Shown here piece by piece: positions 39,005 to 50,820 of a stretch of 64,000 nucleotides of DNA. The number at the start of each line of letters is the position of its first letter. The first letter of the stretch is position 1. A program made the translations under genes and the position numbers. The notes beneath the pieces are model-generated. The model made no database searches, had not been told where the DNA came from, and saw nothing but the letters and a program-made list of their open reading frames with translations. Origin of the DNA: Gibbula magus (lineage: Eukaryota; Mollusca; Gastropoda; Trochida; Trochidae); assembly GCA_936450465.1 (NCBI GenBank), contig OW388296.1, positions 51,620,931 to 51,684,930 on the forward strand. The letters are read 5' to 3'.

Positions 39005-39603
39005 TTAATTTTTTGAAATATGTATGACCTTATTGCGCGTAGTACTGAAGACAATGATAGAAACCGATTTCTTCAACAAAGTTGTAACCTCATAAAAGTT
39101 TGTCCTTCCAGAGTACTGACCAAGACTGTGCTGTAAATTGCTGCATTTGTTAACTCTCTACCTGCAGTGGGCCAACTTATTGTCATTCCATATGAAGAGA
39201 ATCCAGCAGGGGGAAATATTATATTTCTATTAAGAAATGTTAATCCTTTTTCTACTTGCTTTAATAATATTCCTTTTTTAGGTGAACAGGGCTGAATGAC
39301 CCGATGGGCTTATGGCATGGAATGGCGTTCGGCGTCTGGCCGTCTGTAAACTTTTAGCTTTTTCGACTCTTTCTCAAGAACCAGTGACTCTAGAGAGCTG
39401 AAATTGTATATGCAGACTCCTTGGCCAATGGGGATTCTAAATTGTAGATTTGTTGACCTTGTGACCCCAAATGTGGGTCACAGGGATCATGACCTATTTT
39501 CATGCAGACTCCTTGGCCAATGGGGATTCTAAATTGTAGATTTGTTGATCTTGTGACCCCAAATGTGGGTCACAGGGGTCATGACCTATTTTCATCTTCA
39601 TCT

Positions 39604-39693
39604 TCACTCACCTCCTTCCCTCACACACTCACCCTCCCCTCCCTCCCATACTCACTCTTTCAACCTCCCTCTCTCACTCTCACTCTCCCCCCC

Positions 39694-39733
<40 letters not shown>
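39604..39733. repeat. Remnant polypyrimidine tract, unit 9, with poly-C and (TC)n
   Basis: A 130-bp remnant that joins the second minisatellite copy directly. It contains an 18-base C run (39687-39704) followed by (TC)n. This simple composition differs from the complex words in internal units. Confidence 0.9.
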
Positions 39734-39738
<5 letters not shown>

Positions 39739-39863
39739 ACGCAAACACTGAAATTGCACCCATTCATTCTCTTTCTTAGACACTTTGTTCATGACAATGT
39801 TACCATTCACACTCAATCATTCTCTCTTACAAACTGTGACATTCGCCTTCAGACAAGAATCGT

Positions 39864-40088
39864 TCATGCATTTGTTCTCTTGAACATATCCTTGAAAAAC
39901 TTCAAGACACATGCACATAGGCTGGAAAATAAAGAGGGCTTAGGGGTGTCTGCAACCTCAGTGTCTTCAAGGTCAATTTTCGTAAAGTCCCGGTCATCAA
40001 CAATTGGAACACGGCAAATATTGAAAGACACTGAGGTGCTCTGGGATGTTTCTGGGAACAGGGACTTGGCCTCTCTCAAGACAATAGG
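39864..40088 (-). pseudogene. Exon-like open segment, unit 9 (diverged)
   Basis: Frame still open over 75 codons including the TGA. It is the most diverged copy: KDMFKRTNA for KEMFKRTSA, CACV for CSRV, SVSFNI for SVSVNI. By eye there are about five replacement and about four silent changes, close to what unconstrained sequence would give. Confidence 0.35.
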
Positions 40089-40931
40089 CTGGTGGAGAGA
40101 AAAGGGGAAAAGTGTTATTTGACCACTGAATATAATACCAGTCAAAACGAGTTGGCATTTACAGGTTCTAGGAATCGTGTCTTGTCATGCATTGATATCT
40201 GCAGAAGTAGGCATTATGCAGTTTCAACTTTTAAAACTACGAATTTAAAATGGCTACATTGGTCAGTTTAACTGAGATGAAGTAAATGGAGAAAGCTGAA
40301 CTACAGATTTGCATTCAAATGACTCAGTGGTTGGCAGTTAATGCCCCAAAGGCATATTTACATGGTAAAATTTTATGAAAATATACATGACAAGATTTGG
40401 ATCTTGATCTTTTGTTAGTAGCAAATCTAGGCTGTGAACATTCATTTTCAAGAACATGTTCATTTCCTGTGTTAACATACTTTACGGGAACAAGAGGTGT
40501 CAGGGTGGGGTGGACAAGAGCGGTAGAGCTTTCATATGCAGTATAAGCTGTAAGTGGTAAAGAGGAGGATTAAGACAGTGTACAATTGTCTTAGTCGACG
40601 TGATATATTGTTTCATTATACTGGTGTCACTGTGTAAGCTCACGGAGTAACAAAACAAACAATATGGGGAAAAGGAATATCCCTCATGTCATGGGTTTTG
40701 TCATTACTTTAGGTTTATTACATTTTACAGACCAGAATGTACATTACTTGTTTTTTTAATGGTACAAATACATAGGGAACAGATTGATTTGGGAACAGAA
40801 CTGCGACTCAAATCACACTTTCTGTAATGAAAGATAAACCAAAATGGCAGACATGTTTCTGCAACTTTGGTCAAATTTACTTTTACCCATAGTATCGAAA
40901 CAAAACACGTAAGGGCGTGTTACTTCCAAAA

Positions 40932-41043
40932 GTATTTACATTCAAACGACATCTGACAAAACACTGAAATATTTACATTCAACAGACATCTGACAAAACA
41001 CTGAAATATTTACATTCAACAGACATCTGACAAAACACTGAAT
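40932..41043. repeat. 37-bp minisatellite at the right edge of the array
   Basis: Three head-to-tail copies of a 37-bp word containing ATATTTACATTCAACAGACA and TCTGACAAAACACTGAA. The first copy is slightly diverged (TCAAACGACA). It starts exactly where homology to the 5.2-kb unit stops. Confidence 0.9.
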
Positions 41044-42838
41044 ATCCTCTAATGGAAATTAGCATTGTAAAACGGAAACTAAATCAAACAAATCTCAACA
41101 ATGATGGTTTCGGATATTGTCCTTTAAGAGATGGCGTCATATGTCAACCATGTTTTATGTTCGTAAGTGACAGGCACAAAGGTGCTTTTGTTTCACATCG
41201 CACATTCGTGAGTTGTCACATATCGGGACACTTATATAAAGAGACATGTCACACTTGATCCCCATTACGTTGGTGTCCAAAAATCTTTGAATTATTGAAC
41301 AAGAGTCAGGATAGTATATGTTACTAACTTTTTACTGTGCACTGTGGAATTATTGAAGGAAACGATTCAATCCTCTACACACTATATATAGCTGAGAGAC
41401 TATAGTTCTGTGTGGAAGTCACAACTTTGCTATTTAATATCATGATGACGAGAATAGAAATAGTGTAGCCCTCTTGCATATCGTGCAAAATACGTTGAGT
41501 TATTGAACTGTCATCTGCAAAACAGAACAATTAGAAAAAAATAATTGTCCACATGGGCGTGTATCGCTTAGAAAGAGCGTTATAGAGACATAGACCTATA
41601 TAGACCCTACCGTGTTACAATATAAAAGTATAATAATAGGGTAGGGTATATATATAAAAAAAAACCTATAGATTCTGTTTTATTTGGATTGAAATCTATC
41701 GTCTGTGTTTTGGTCCATTTTTCTATAAGTTTATGGTCAAATGTATATGTTGTGAATACAAAAGCACATATTGTGTATTTGAGATTAAAACAAAACATAA
41801 AAATCTGCATATTTTAATAAAGTGAAATGCGAAATGTTTTTCTGTTGTAATTTTGTTAAATATCAATATAATTAAGAATATATGTTGTTAATACAAAAGC
41901 ACATGTTGTGTATTTGAGATGGAAAACATAACACGTAGAAGTTTTGGGAGGTTAGCGGCAGAAGTAGACGCCACCGACTAACCATGTCCTCGACCATTTA
42001 GTATTCTCTATATATCATTAATGCCTGATCTGGTTAATTCACCGAGCTGAAAGCGAGCTCACGTGAACAACAAACGGTAGAAATCATGTTAAAATGCTTG
42101 CATGTATCTAAAAATATTGAAAATAAAAAAATAAAAAATAAATCCGCCCTATATGAGCACACTGAAAAAAAAAGAAGAAAAAAAAGAAATCATAGCTTAC
42201 ACGGTAGCAAGAATTATTATTATCAGGACAAAAGAACGAAAATGCTTCAGATATCGTCAACACATTTAGTAGCATTACACAATAGTTGAAAGATCAAACG
42301 CACAAGCACATACGAGTCTTCAAACAGCAAATCAACTGTACTCACCAGAAGAAATAAGTAAAGCACACGACCATGGTATCTGACTGACTGTGTGACTTAT
42401 ACACTTTACTGGAAGAAGAAAACAACAGCAAATAACATCACATACTATTCCTACATTTGTCGCCTGAGGAATTAAATATTTCGTAAATTTGACAGTAATA
42501 ATAATAATTGACTCATATAGAGCCGAAAATCCATCATTCCTGTTTTGCTGAGAGGAGTTGATAGCAAGTACTGGTCACAGGAGCGGAGAGATCGACTTGG
42601 TTTGTGCATGGAGATTGATAACATCTTTGAGATATTTGGTAACGTATGCGTCCTTCATTTTGAAGTATATTTTAATGATTATCTATTTCATATACTACAG
42701 ATAGAATACAATAGATACTAAAGAGCATGTTACAGTGAGTCAGTTATTTGCAAACCATACAATTTTTGAGACTATATATTGAGAATATTTCAATCAGTAA
42801 AGTAAGAACACCACCAGAAAGATATTTATGATATGATT
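41044..42838. other. Intergenic sequence, no gene seen
   Basis: AT-rich sequence with short low-complexity runs. Two similar stretches containing TATGTTGT, AATACAAAAGCACATNTTGTGTATTTGAGAT-like sequence lie near 41745-41790 and 41880-41925, a local duplication about 130 bp apart. No coding potential or RNA gene is recognised. Confidence 0.6.
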
Positions 42839-43070
42839 AGCACGACTAGTGGTATAGTGGTTATAACGTGCTGATTTCTGACGCCAAAGACCCGGGTTGG
42901 AATCCCGGTGGAGACACCAAACATGTGTGACCTGGGTCTCATGCTATGTTGTGTCCTCGGCAAGGCCCTCCATTCATATTTCACACGGCCCACGTACCCA
43001 GCTATTTAAATGGGTACCTGGACACGGGAAGTATGGACGTATACGGCCTACTCATAAATGAATAATGATC
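42839..43070 (+). mobile_element. tRNA-derived SINE with AAATGGGTACCTGG core
   Basis: The head has a pol III A-box-like TAGTGGTATAGTGG (42847-42860) and a B-box-like GGTTGGAATCC (42895-42905). The body has GTCCTCGGCAAGGCCCTCCA and ACCCAGCTATTTAAATGGGT then ACCTGG, a core I associate with SINEs of marine invertebrates. The tRNA-like part cannot form a proper acceptor stem, so it is not a functional tRNA gene. Confidence 0.7.
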
Positions 43071-44279
43071 ATTTGCGACACTCGTAAACATATTACATTT
43101 CCACTTCACTCGATGAGATAATAGATTGTATTCGACGAGAAATGTCATATGTTATTTTGGTTAGAGTTTTTATAAGTATACATAATTCGTAATGAGGTAA
43201 ATTTAATGAATCCGTTATCGCCATGCTTTAATAATCACTGTCATCTTATGACGTCATCATATTGTACGCACACCGTAGTCCTGAACGTGTACGCCTGGAA
43301 ATTGTTACTCAACGGAAGTGAACGAATTTCGCTGTGCGAGGTCAATTTAGCTTTGTGCATTTAGTGTAGGATTTTGTTGGATAAATCGGTTTTGAGGTAT
43401 TTATTATAATTTATTTTATTATTTACGTTCCTACGGTGTATACGTCACGATGAAGATTGAAAGTGTTATTTAACTTAATAGATATATTCAGTGAAATCGA
43501 ATAGGATGTTATTCACTCAATGAAAATACGGATTTTATTTTAATCTATAATGCCGCATTTCACCACTGAAAACCAAAAAAAGGGAATATTCAACATTTCT
43601 TGTTGAATATCATGTATATATCATGGAGTGAAGTAAAGGAACTTTGATCACACGGAACAATCGTTACATCAAGTATAAGTTTAATTGTGAAAGGCAGCAC
43701 GAGATTGTTACTATGGCGATTTGTGAAACTGACATGTCTTCGTGCCTCGGAAACGCTTAATTGTTGCGTAGGACGTTTTATGCAAAAAGGGAATTCTTTT
43801 CGTTTGCCGTCATATTCTATTGATGCGCGTTAATTGAAGAGTGATTGTCTTTTAAACCAAATTTAATTGAATTGTCGTTAGGCCTATATGAAAATTATCT
43901 ATTATCGTATGGCGTGTTGTCGGTTTTCAAAAAATAATTGTTTTATTTGAAACACTTTATAACATATTCGATGGCTCTTTATATATTCTATATAATTACA
44001 CTGTTCAGTGTATCCCGTCAGTATGACTTTATGACTGGATCATTCGTGGATTACGACACTCTGCATGTCACGATTAAATTTGCCGATCGTTTTTGTAGAC
44101 CTCATTTATGCCTACTACATTTAAAAGTTTTATTTTTTGAAAAAAAGTTTGTGTGAAAGTAAATAGGACTATATATAGTTAACTGTCATTTATATAAGTA
44201 TTGTTTAATGTTTATTTTTAAACACTAAGCGCACTTTTTACTTAAACGCCAAGGGCGGTAACTCTGTTTTTCTATTCAC
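43071..44279. other. Intergenic sequence upstream of DSTYK, no gene seen
   Basis: Mostly AT-rich. TGACGTCATC near 43249 is a CRE/ATF-type palindrome, and CpG dinucleotides become more common to the right. No open frame resembling a protein is seen. Confidence 0.55.
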
Positions 44280-44452
44280 GCAAGATGTGCTACTTCCGCA
44301 AGTATCTGTCACGAGACGAGCAGTTTTCACTTCCGATGTTGTCCGTCACTTGCACGGAGTTTGCATAGCAGTGCGAAGCGCATTGACAATGTAGGGAGAA
44401 ATTTTGATGGTGTTGACAATATTTGGTGAATTATCATCTAAACAACACCATT
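44280..44452 (+). promoter_or_regulatory. Putative DSTYK promoter and 5' UTR
   Basis: This stretch precedes the DSTYK start codon. It is richer in CpG than the flanks and holds several CTTCCG words (44293-44298, 44331-44336), the reverse of the CGGAAG ETS-factor site typical of TATA-less housekeeping promoters. No TATA box is seen. The transcription start cannot be placed from sequence alone. Confidence 0.45.
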
Positions 44453-44576
44453 ATGGCTGCCAGTCTTCCAAACGAACTGCATAAGTTCTGGGATCACTCG
44501 AGACGACTTCGTCAAATTCTGGACGAAACGAAACGTTGTTTCGAGGATATCAATCATAACGGACAGTTCAATGGCA
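44453..44576 (+). CDS. DSTYK: DSTYK exon 1 (dual serine/threonine and tyrosine protein kinase, N-terminus)
   Basis: First coding exon, residues 1-41 plus one base of codon 42. ATG at 44453 sits in ATTATGGCT; an upstream in-frame extension exists only from a non-ATG codon. The peptide starts MAASLPNELHKFWDHSRRLR, and the run RRLRQILDETKRCFEDI matches the N-terminal RLRQNLRETQKFFRDI-type segment of animal DSTYK. The donor is GCA|GTGAGTATG at 44577, and the exon ends in phase 1. DSTYK is a cytoplasmic multi-domain kinase of the RIP-like group, linked in vertebrates to FGF/ERK signalling and cell-death regulation. The N-terminus lacks the glycine-rich stretch I recall in mammalian proteins. Intron 1 is 2505 bp. 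Confidence 0.85.
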
Positions 44577-47081
44577 GTGAGTATGTTTACATCTGTCATC
44601 AAGTTTGGTCACCGGGGAGGACTTATTCAACACGGTGGTTTCAATTATTGTGTCGTTTGTAGATCAAATGGGCTTGAAATGCGGTATATTTACCAACCAC
44701 ACCCACCTTTTGCAATTGCTGTCTCAATCAGCCTCTTGAGTCTTGTGACAAAATAATAATTCAGTTCAATAACTAATGGACTTGTTTACTTATTCAGTTA
44801 TTGAGAATCATAACTTTCAGACCAAAGACTAAAAAAAGTGGACCTCAAGATTACTTAACTTCCAGTAAAATATATATTTTTCTTATTCTAGTACAGAATA
44901 CAGATAATTAATCCTCTGTTGCTTGACAGAGGCTATAATAAAAGTGATAGATCTATTGTAGATTGATATTGCGGATGAGGATAATTCTGACACTGTACCA
45001 TCCAAAATACTCCAGTGGCGGATTGGGGGGGGCGGGGGGAGCGGGGGTGAGGCTATATGTGCCCAGTGTCAAATCTAGGACGTGCGATCGCGTGATTCAC
45101 GCTTAAAAATATCAAATCGCGCCTCATAAAAATATCATAGCGCGAACTGTCTCACATAGTTATTTTATACATTAAATGCTACAAATATTACTTCCTTTTT
45201 CCTTTTTCCTTTTTAATCATATATATATATTATTACAGCAAAAGAGAAAGGTTTATTTATTAGGAAAACATTTGTTTTTAAAACTTGATTATCGATCTAT
45301 CGTTAACAACATGAAACAGAGTGACCTCCCTTGGTTGTATGCACTTTCCGTAATGTTGGAAACAACATCTAATTCACATCAGTACGAAAATAAATTTTCA
45401 ATGAATTATTATGATTTTATCCGTTAAATGATTACTTAAAATTTGGGAATAAGAATATGTAAATATTTATTACGTTTTATCGTTTTTACCTTTATTTTCG
45501 TAGATTTTTTAAAGAAATTTACTTCGTTTTAGTTTTGGTTTCGAAATTACATTACCATCACATGCAGACGAAATTATTGCTGATACGCTTTGAATATGTT
45601 ACGTAAACGCATGGTTGTCATTGATTTACAGACCTTTTTTTCACACACAAAGTTGTTGAGAAAGCAATGTTTCACAGTCGGAAATAACTGCAGAATTGAA
45701 TGATATTTGACCAGTCCGAGACGACTTGAATGCTGGGAATGATGTAAGTGAATGAGAGTCTTATTTTGAGTTGAAGTTGCAGGATTAAAGAAACAGAAAA
45801 CACACATTCAATAATATTGTTTTTGTTTACAGTGATGAGGTTACAACAGTACATACATGAAAATGTTAACAATTTGGAAGAAATTAATATTCCCCCCTTG
45901 TGTTTTTAAATCCCGCCTGTTTTCTACATGAAGGGGGGAAAAATCCCACCTTGCTTTCCAGTTCTAGATTGGACACTGTGTGCCATATGTACTTGCATTT
46001 ATATGTATAGTTTGATAGTACTTGTTTTTGCATACATGTACTCAACATGAGGGATTCTAAAGGTTGGCTGCCTAATTTTCTCATTACTCATCTTGTTAAC
46101 TTGACAAGTGCACAAATTAGAACTTTAAGTCTAATAAAATGTGATAGGTTTTTAAAATATTCACAAATATTATCATAGAATGTTAAAAGGCTACACGTCA
46201 CATGAGGGACAACATTATTAAGTTGAACATTGCGTAATTTTGTCACTCAAAAGTCAAAAGTTTAATTGTTTTGTTCATATTTTAAAAACTTTGCAATGGC
46301 TGAATATCTTTTCTCACATACTATGAGACTTAGTCTGAAAATAAAAGAACAATAATTTACTTTAATGTTTACTCAATTAAAAATTATTTGACCAAATGTC
46401 TTGAAAGAACTAAATTAAAAAGTAATCTGCCAAATTAAAATCCACTATCCATAATAAAGTTATTAAAATGTAATCATACTGAACAATTATGCAAATTGTT
46501 TTAGAAAACAATATTATATAAGCTACTTTGAGCTACACTAGCTCATGGTTACACTGAATTAATTTATTTGTCTTTTAATTGTCCCTGTAAAGGCAATTTA
46601 CATTCTTATTATATTTTCACAGTTTTCAACATAGTCATGGTTGGCCAATTTGTGGTCTAAAGAATAAGATCTTTGTATAAAATTAAAAACTGCTGGGTAA
46701 CATGTTTTCAGAACAATTTTATTCTCATCAAGGATTGAAATGATCTCTTTTAAAACATATCCTCTGATACTCATATGTTGTATCTAAATATAAAATAACT
46801 AATAGTAGAAGAATCTTACAGAAGAGTTGATTCAGTAAAAAATGAGAAAAACACAACAGTGCTGTTCTAAGATGGACAGCTGAGGGGTTCCTTTTAACCA
46901 ATTCAAAGCAAATGAGACTCTTTTGAATATAATGGTAAAAGTATCCTCATTCCCAGAATTTTAAGGGACACAAAGACAAAGGGTGGGCAAATATCACCAG
47001 GACCCCCTCTAGGAACAACACTGCAAAAAATATGCATGACCTTAGCAGAATGTTAAACTATTACTTTGATTTTGTTTGCAG
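44577..47081 (+). other. DSTYK intron 1
   Basis: 2505 bp, AT-rich, GT...AG borders. It contains a G-rich tract at 45025-45052, a pair of AAAAATATCA-CGCG repeats near 45105-45145 and an inverted pair TTCCCCCCTT / AAGGGGGGAA near 45890-45940. No alternative exon or RNA gene is recognised. Confidence 0.75.
45012..45055 (+). repeat. G-rich tract in intron 1 (quadruplex-capable)
   Basis: CCAGTGGCGGATT is followed by G8, C, G6, AGC, G5, TGAGG. Runs of at least three G's occur often enough for an intramolecular quadruplex on the coding strand. Confidence 0.6.
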
Positions 47082-47599
47082 ACCAGTTAGTGACAGCAGA
47101 ACTCTTGAAGGAAGAGGAAAAGGAAGTGATATCTGTTATAGAGAAGCCCCAGACCATCGTCCTGCTGGGACAGACTCCATATACAAAGTCTCGTCTTGTC
47201 AACGAACTCTTCAACAAAACCATCTTTCCTCCGCTCGACGAGAGAGACAATGATTCCAAATTCCGTATGGTGAGATTCAAACAGGGTGAGACACTGTCGG
47301 TGAGTCTGTCTCTACCTGATGATTATGATCTCGTGGATAATCTTGAAGCTTATAACGGTCCTTGGAACACAATTCCCAAAAATGACCTTGAACTTTTAGA
47401 GTCAACCGATCCTGACATTGCTCTTGGGACGGCAGTATTGGAAGTGACAATAAACCATCCGTTGTTGAGGTATGGGACGCAGCTTATTGTGTCTCCATCC
47501 AAATATGGAGATTCTGTGGAAGGGGTGCTCAAGAAGTGCTTGGAGAATGTGACTCCAATTCTAGTGTATGGTTTCGTCTCAGATCATCTGACAGACAAG
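47082..47599 (+). CDS. DSTYK: DSTYK exon 2 (N-terminal regulatory region)
   Basis: Residues 42-214. The acceptor TTTTGTTTGCAG ends at 47081. One base from exon 1 plus AC makes codon 42 (Asn), so the frame is preserved, and the exon closes in phase 0 at CAAG|GTAGGAATA. Family-diagnostic segments are SVSLSLPDDYDLVDNL (114-129), WNTIPKNDLELLE (136-148) and VLEVTINHPLLRYGTQ (160-175), which align with the same region of vertebrate DSTYK. IVLLGQTPYTKS (67-78) resembles a P-loop with the second Gly replaced by Thr. The coiled-coil middle and the kinase domain are not in the window, and no further DSTYK exon was found before 64000. Assignment is by recognition of conserved blocks, not by a database search. 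Confidence 0.88.
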
Positions 47600-48266
47600 G
47601 TAGGAATAAATATATTTAATTAGAAAAGTATTGATCATTAATGTTTTATGCCAACATTTTTCAAAAAGATCTTGCACAATGTTAGAAATGCAAGGATTTT
47701 GTTGAAGGAAAGTGTCGATTCTAAAAGTGCTGTATTATCAATGTAAATTTATGGCCAAATATAGTCAATTTTTTAAAAACCAGCAGCACAGACTGAAATT
47801 TGCCAGGTTTTTCCAAAATATAAATCTCATGACATTGTTACATTGAAAAACTCTCCATACAATTTCATATATGTATATTTATAAATGCCTATCAAAGAAG
47901 TTATATAGGGATATGAGATGGCTGAGAAATATATGACCAGTAGATATGAATTGTCATGTAGGTGATTGTTTATCAGAGGGGAAGCTGACTAGTTATGACC
48001 TCACATCGATCGCAAGGAAATGAATCACCAGCTGAGAACTTGTCAGCACCGTATTTTGTTGAACAATTTTATTTTGACAGCTTGATAGTTTCATTTATTC
48101 ACGTGAATCTGTTTAGTTATTTACTTTCATTGTAAAAATCAGTGTACAAATATTAGTTTTTTTGTAAAACATTTAATTAAAAAAGATAGCATCAACAATA
48201 TTATTGCTGATCATTTATCAGATCAACATCCTCTGCTAGACATAACTCTGTAAGTCTCCTTTCTGA

Positions 48267-48542
48267 GATAGTGCAACTTTGGCTTCTGATTAAGAGGTTC
48301 GGGGTTCAAATCCTGCCAGGGGCACAGTAACTTTGTCTGCAGTAGAGAACTGTTCTACACACAGTAAGGTTTGGGTGAAATGCTACACTGAATTTCAGCT
48401 TAGTGTTCCAGCCGATGCTTGCAGATTTCACCGCAATGCATAGCCACATGGCGTTGCAGGCTTTCTCCCTGCCATAATACTAGCAGCCGTGATATTAGTG
48501 AAATACTCTTGAAAGCAATGTTAAACCCCAACTCACCTCACC
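48267..48542 (+). mobile_element. CACCT-tailed tRNA-derived SINE, copy A
   Basis: A tRNA-like head with GGTTCGGGGTTCAAATCCTG is followed by the family body (CTGCAGTAGAGAACTGTTCT, ATGCATAGCCACATGGCG, GTGAAATACTCTTGAAAGC) and the tail GTTAAACCCCAACTCACCTC. Copy B was inserted immediately downstream. Confidence 0.8.
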
Positions 48543-48559
48543 TTCTTTTCTTGCTAATT

Positions 48560-48832
48560 CAAACCTTGTTCGAGTCCCGCCAAGGGCATGGCAACTTTAT
48601 CTGCAGTAGAGAACTGTTCTTCACGCAGTAAATTTTGGGTGCAATGCTACACGGAATTTCAGCGTAGTACCACCCATGGTTCACTAGTTCCAGCCGATGC
48701 TCGCAGGTTTCACTGCAATTCATAACCACATGGCATTGTGATTGTGGGCTTTCTCCCTGCCATAATACTAGCAGCCGTGATATAAGTGAAATACTCAAGA
48801 AAGCTGTGTTAAACCCCAACTCACCTCATCTC
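48560..48832 (+). mobile_element. CACCT-tailed SINE, copy B (5'-truncated, target duplication visible)
   Basis: Same body as copy A but lacking most of the tRNA head. It is flanked by CTTTTCTTGCTAATT at 48545-48559 and CTTTTCTGGCTAATT at 48833-48847, a 15-bp target duplication with one mismatch. Confidence 0.8.
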
Positions 48833-50158
48833 CTTTTCTGGCTAATTTACAATTTGCTGCATTTGTTACCTATTCTGTGCTGGCTTGTCAGTGATGAATA
48901 CTTCCAGGGGAAGTTGTTATCAGGTTAAACTGTCAAAAAATTGCTAATTTTATATACATGTCATGATCCATGTCACTATCAACTTTGAATGATAGCAACT
49001 ATAAGATAGTTTATAATTGAATAGAATCTTGTTTATTCAACGTGTCAGAATACATTTATAAAAATATAAAGAGAAAATACTTGGTTAATCAATGATTTTA
49101 CATGTAAAATAAGATGAAAGTTGTAGTATAATTCTATAAACTCCATTCGCAGATCAAAAACATTAAAAAAGATGGGCAATGTGCCTTGTGAAAACATTTC
49201 AGGAAAATTTGAGAGTATATTATCTCATAATTCTCATTCTCTTGATATATAATGGAAAGCTGACAGAAATAATGCTTATTATGAAAACATGTTGGTAAAT
49301 TTATCATCCAATTTTCTCTGCATATCTCACAGGGATGAAAAACAAGCTTTATTGCACGCCATATTTACCTCCTTTCTATGTAACTGATGGCAAACCGATA
49401 AGCTCAACATACTAAACTGAGTTATTTGTTCGCTGTTCCAATGGCTAACCATTGACTAAGCCAAGCATATTTTTTTTAGATTCAAATTTAAAGTATTTTG
49501 TGTCACATATTTGCTTTGATGAAAATCTTAATACTGTGCGATAATAAACTGAACTCATTTCACTTCAGTTGTATTTTGGTGAGTTGTCAGACAGGTTTGA
49601 TGAAAGTCTAACTGTCAAATAGTTTTACGCCATCTGAGTTGTTTTGCTGCATTTCCGCCACATTTCAGTTGTGAACTTTTTGAACTCTGGGAGCCTTTGT
49701 GCTCTTTCACTTTTGTAACCTTGAGTTTTGGAAATTATGATTATCTTTATCAATTTTGTTTCATGCTCGAAGGATTTCAAGATAGAAACTTTTTCTTGTA
49801 AAGTCTATAAAATCAAATTTGAAATCTTTAGTTCCATAAAAATTATTTGGGCATTTGACATGTGTTACAGTCCATCTCTATAGTCAAACTTTTGATTCAT
49901 CATTAATTGATTTTTTAGGGCATTTTGTTTCACATTGAAATTATTCATCTCTGGAATGATTGACACTTGTCCAATCATAGACTCTCAAATCCCTCCTTAT
50001 GTAACTAGACCAAATTACACAATGTTGTATCAACTGGACCAAATTATAAGATAACACAGTAGTTGATAAGTGTTTGATCTATGGTTACTTAAAATGTTAA
50101 TTGACACATCCTTAATGTTCTGATAAACTATAATCTAGTCCAAACTTTCGGGTAATTT

Positions 50159-50395
50159 TGGGTTTTAACCCCGCTTACCCTTACACAGTTGCTAGGATTA
50201 ATGCAGTGAAAGTTCACAACACTACGGTGGCTATGCATTGCCGTGAAACCTGCGAGCATAGCTAGTCTACAAGTGAACCATTTGTAGTACTATGCTGAAA
50301 TCCAGTGTAGCATTGCTCCGAAACCTTACTGCATGCTGAACAGTTCTCTACAGCAGACAAAGTTGCAGTGGGATTTCAACCCCAGACCATTTGAT
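50159..50395 (-). mobile_element. CACCT-tailed SINE, copy C (reverse, diverged)
   Basis: Reverse-complement match to the family: GCTATGCATTGCCGTGAAAC, TGAACAGTTCTCTACAGCAG and ACAAAGTTGCAGTGGGATTT on the plus strand. It is older than copies A, B, D and E, judging by its substitutions, and its CACCT tail is lost. Confidence 0.7.
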
Positions 50396-50820
50396 CTGAA
50401 ACCACTTTTTATCATAGCTCATAGCCATCCATAGCTGATTTTTGTCGGGTCAAAGACTCTCTCAAATCACTCTTTATCTAATTAGACCAAATTTCTAATG
50501 CATTAATTGGGTCAATGTCATCAAATTATAAAAAGATAACACAATTATGAGGTGATTGCCTCAGATTGACAATAACATCATACCATATCAGTCATTTATA
50601 GACTATATCACGTCACGTCAGTATCTGAGCTATCACTCAAGATATATAAACCATGATAACAACACATGTTGCATGATGATTAAGTCAGAATTATATTTCA
50701 TTTAAAATATACAGTCTTCATCAGTTTATCAATATTTTTAATGCTCTATTTCATTGCCATTGTCACTAGAGTTTACTAAAATTATTCAGATTTACCAAAT
50801 GCAATATCCATCTACATTAA

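Larger units (their letters stand above)
39005..40931. repeat. Array unit 9 (truncated, diverged edge copy)
   Basis: Last, partial unit. It ends after TTACTTCCAAAA, where all other copies continue AATGGTACC. It has two 92-bp minisatellite copies (39413-39595), a remnant polypyrimidine tract and the exon-like segment. It carries more substitutions than internal copies, as expected for an array edge that escapes homogenisation. Its first 470 bp share variants with unit 8. Confidence 0.93.

Noticed and set aside
1..40931. rDNA, histone or 5S/snRNA cluster
   Set aside because: Unit size and tandem layout suggested it, but no conserved rRNA, histone or snRNA segment was found in any unit.
42839..42915. 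Functional tRNA gene
   Set aside because: A- and B-box-like words are present, but the acceptor and anticodon stems do not pair, and a SINE body follows directly.
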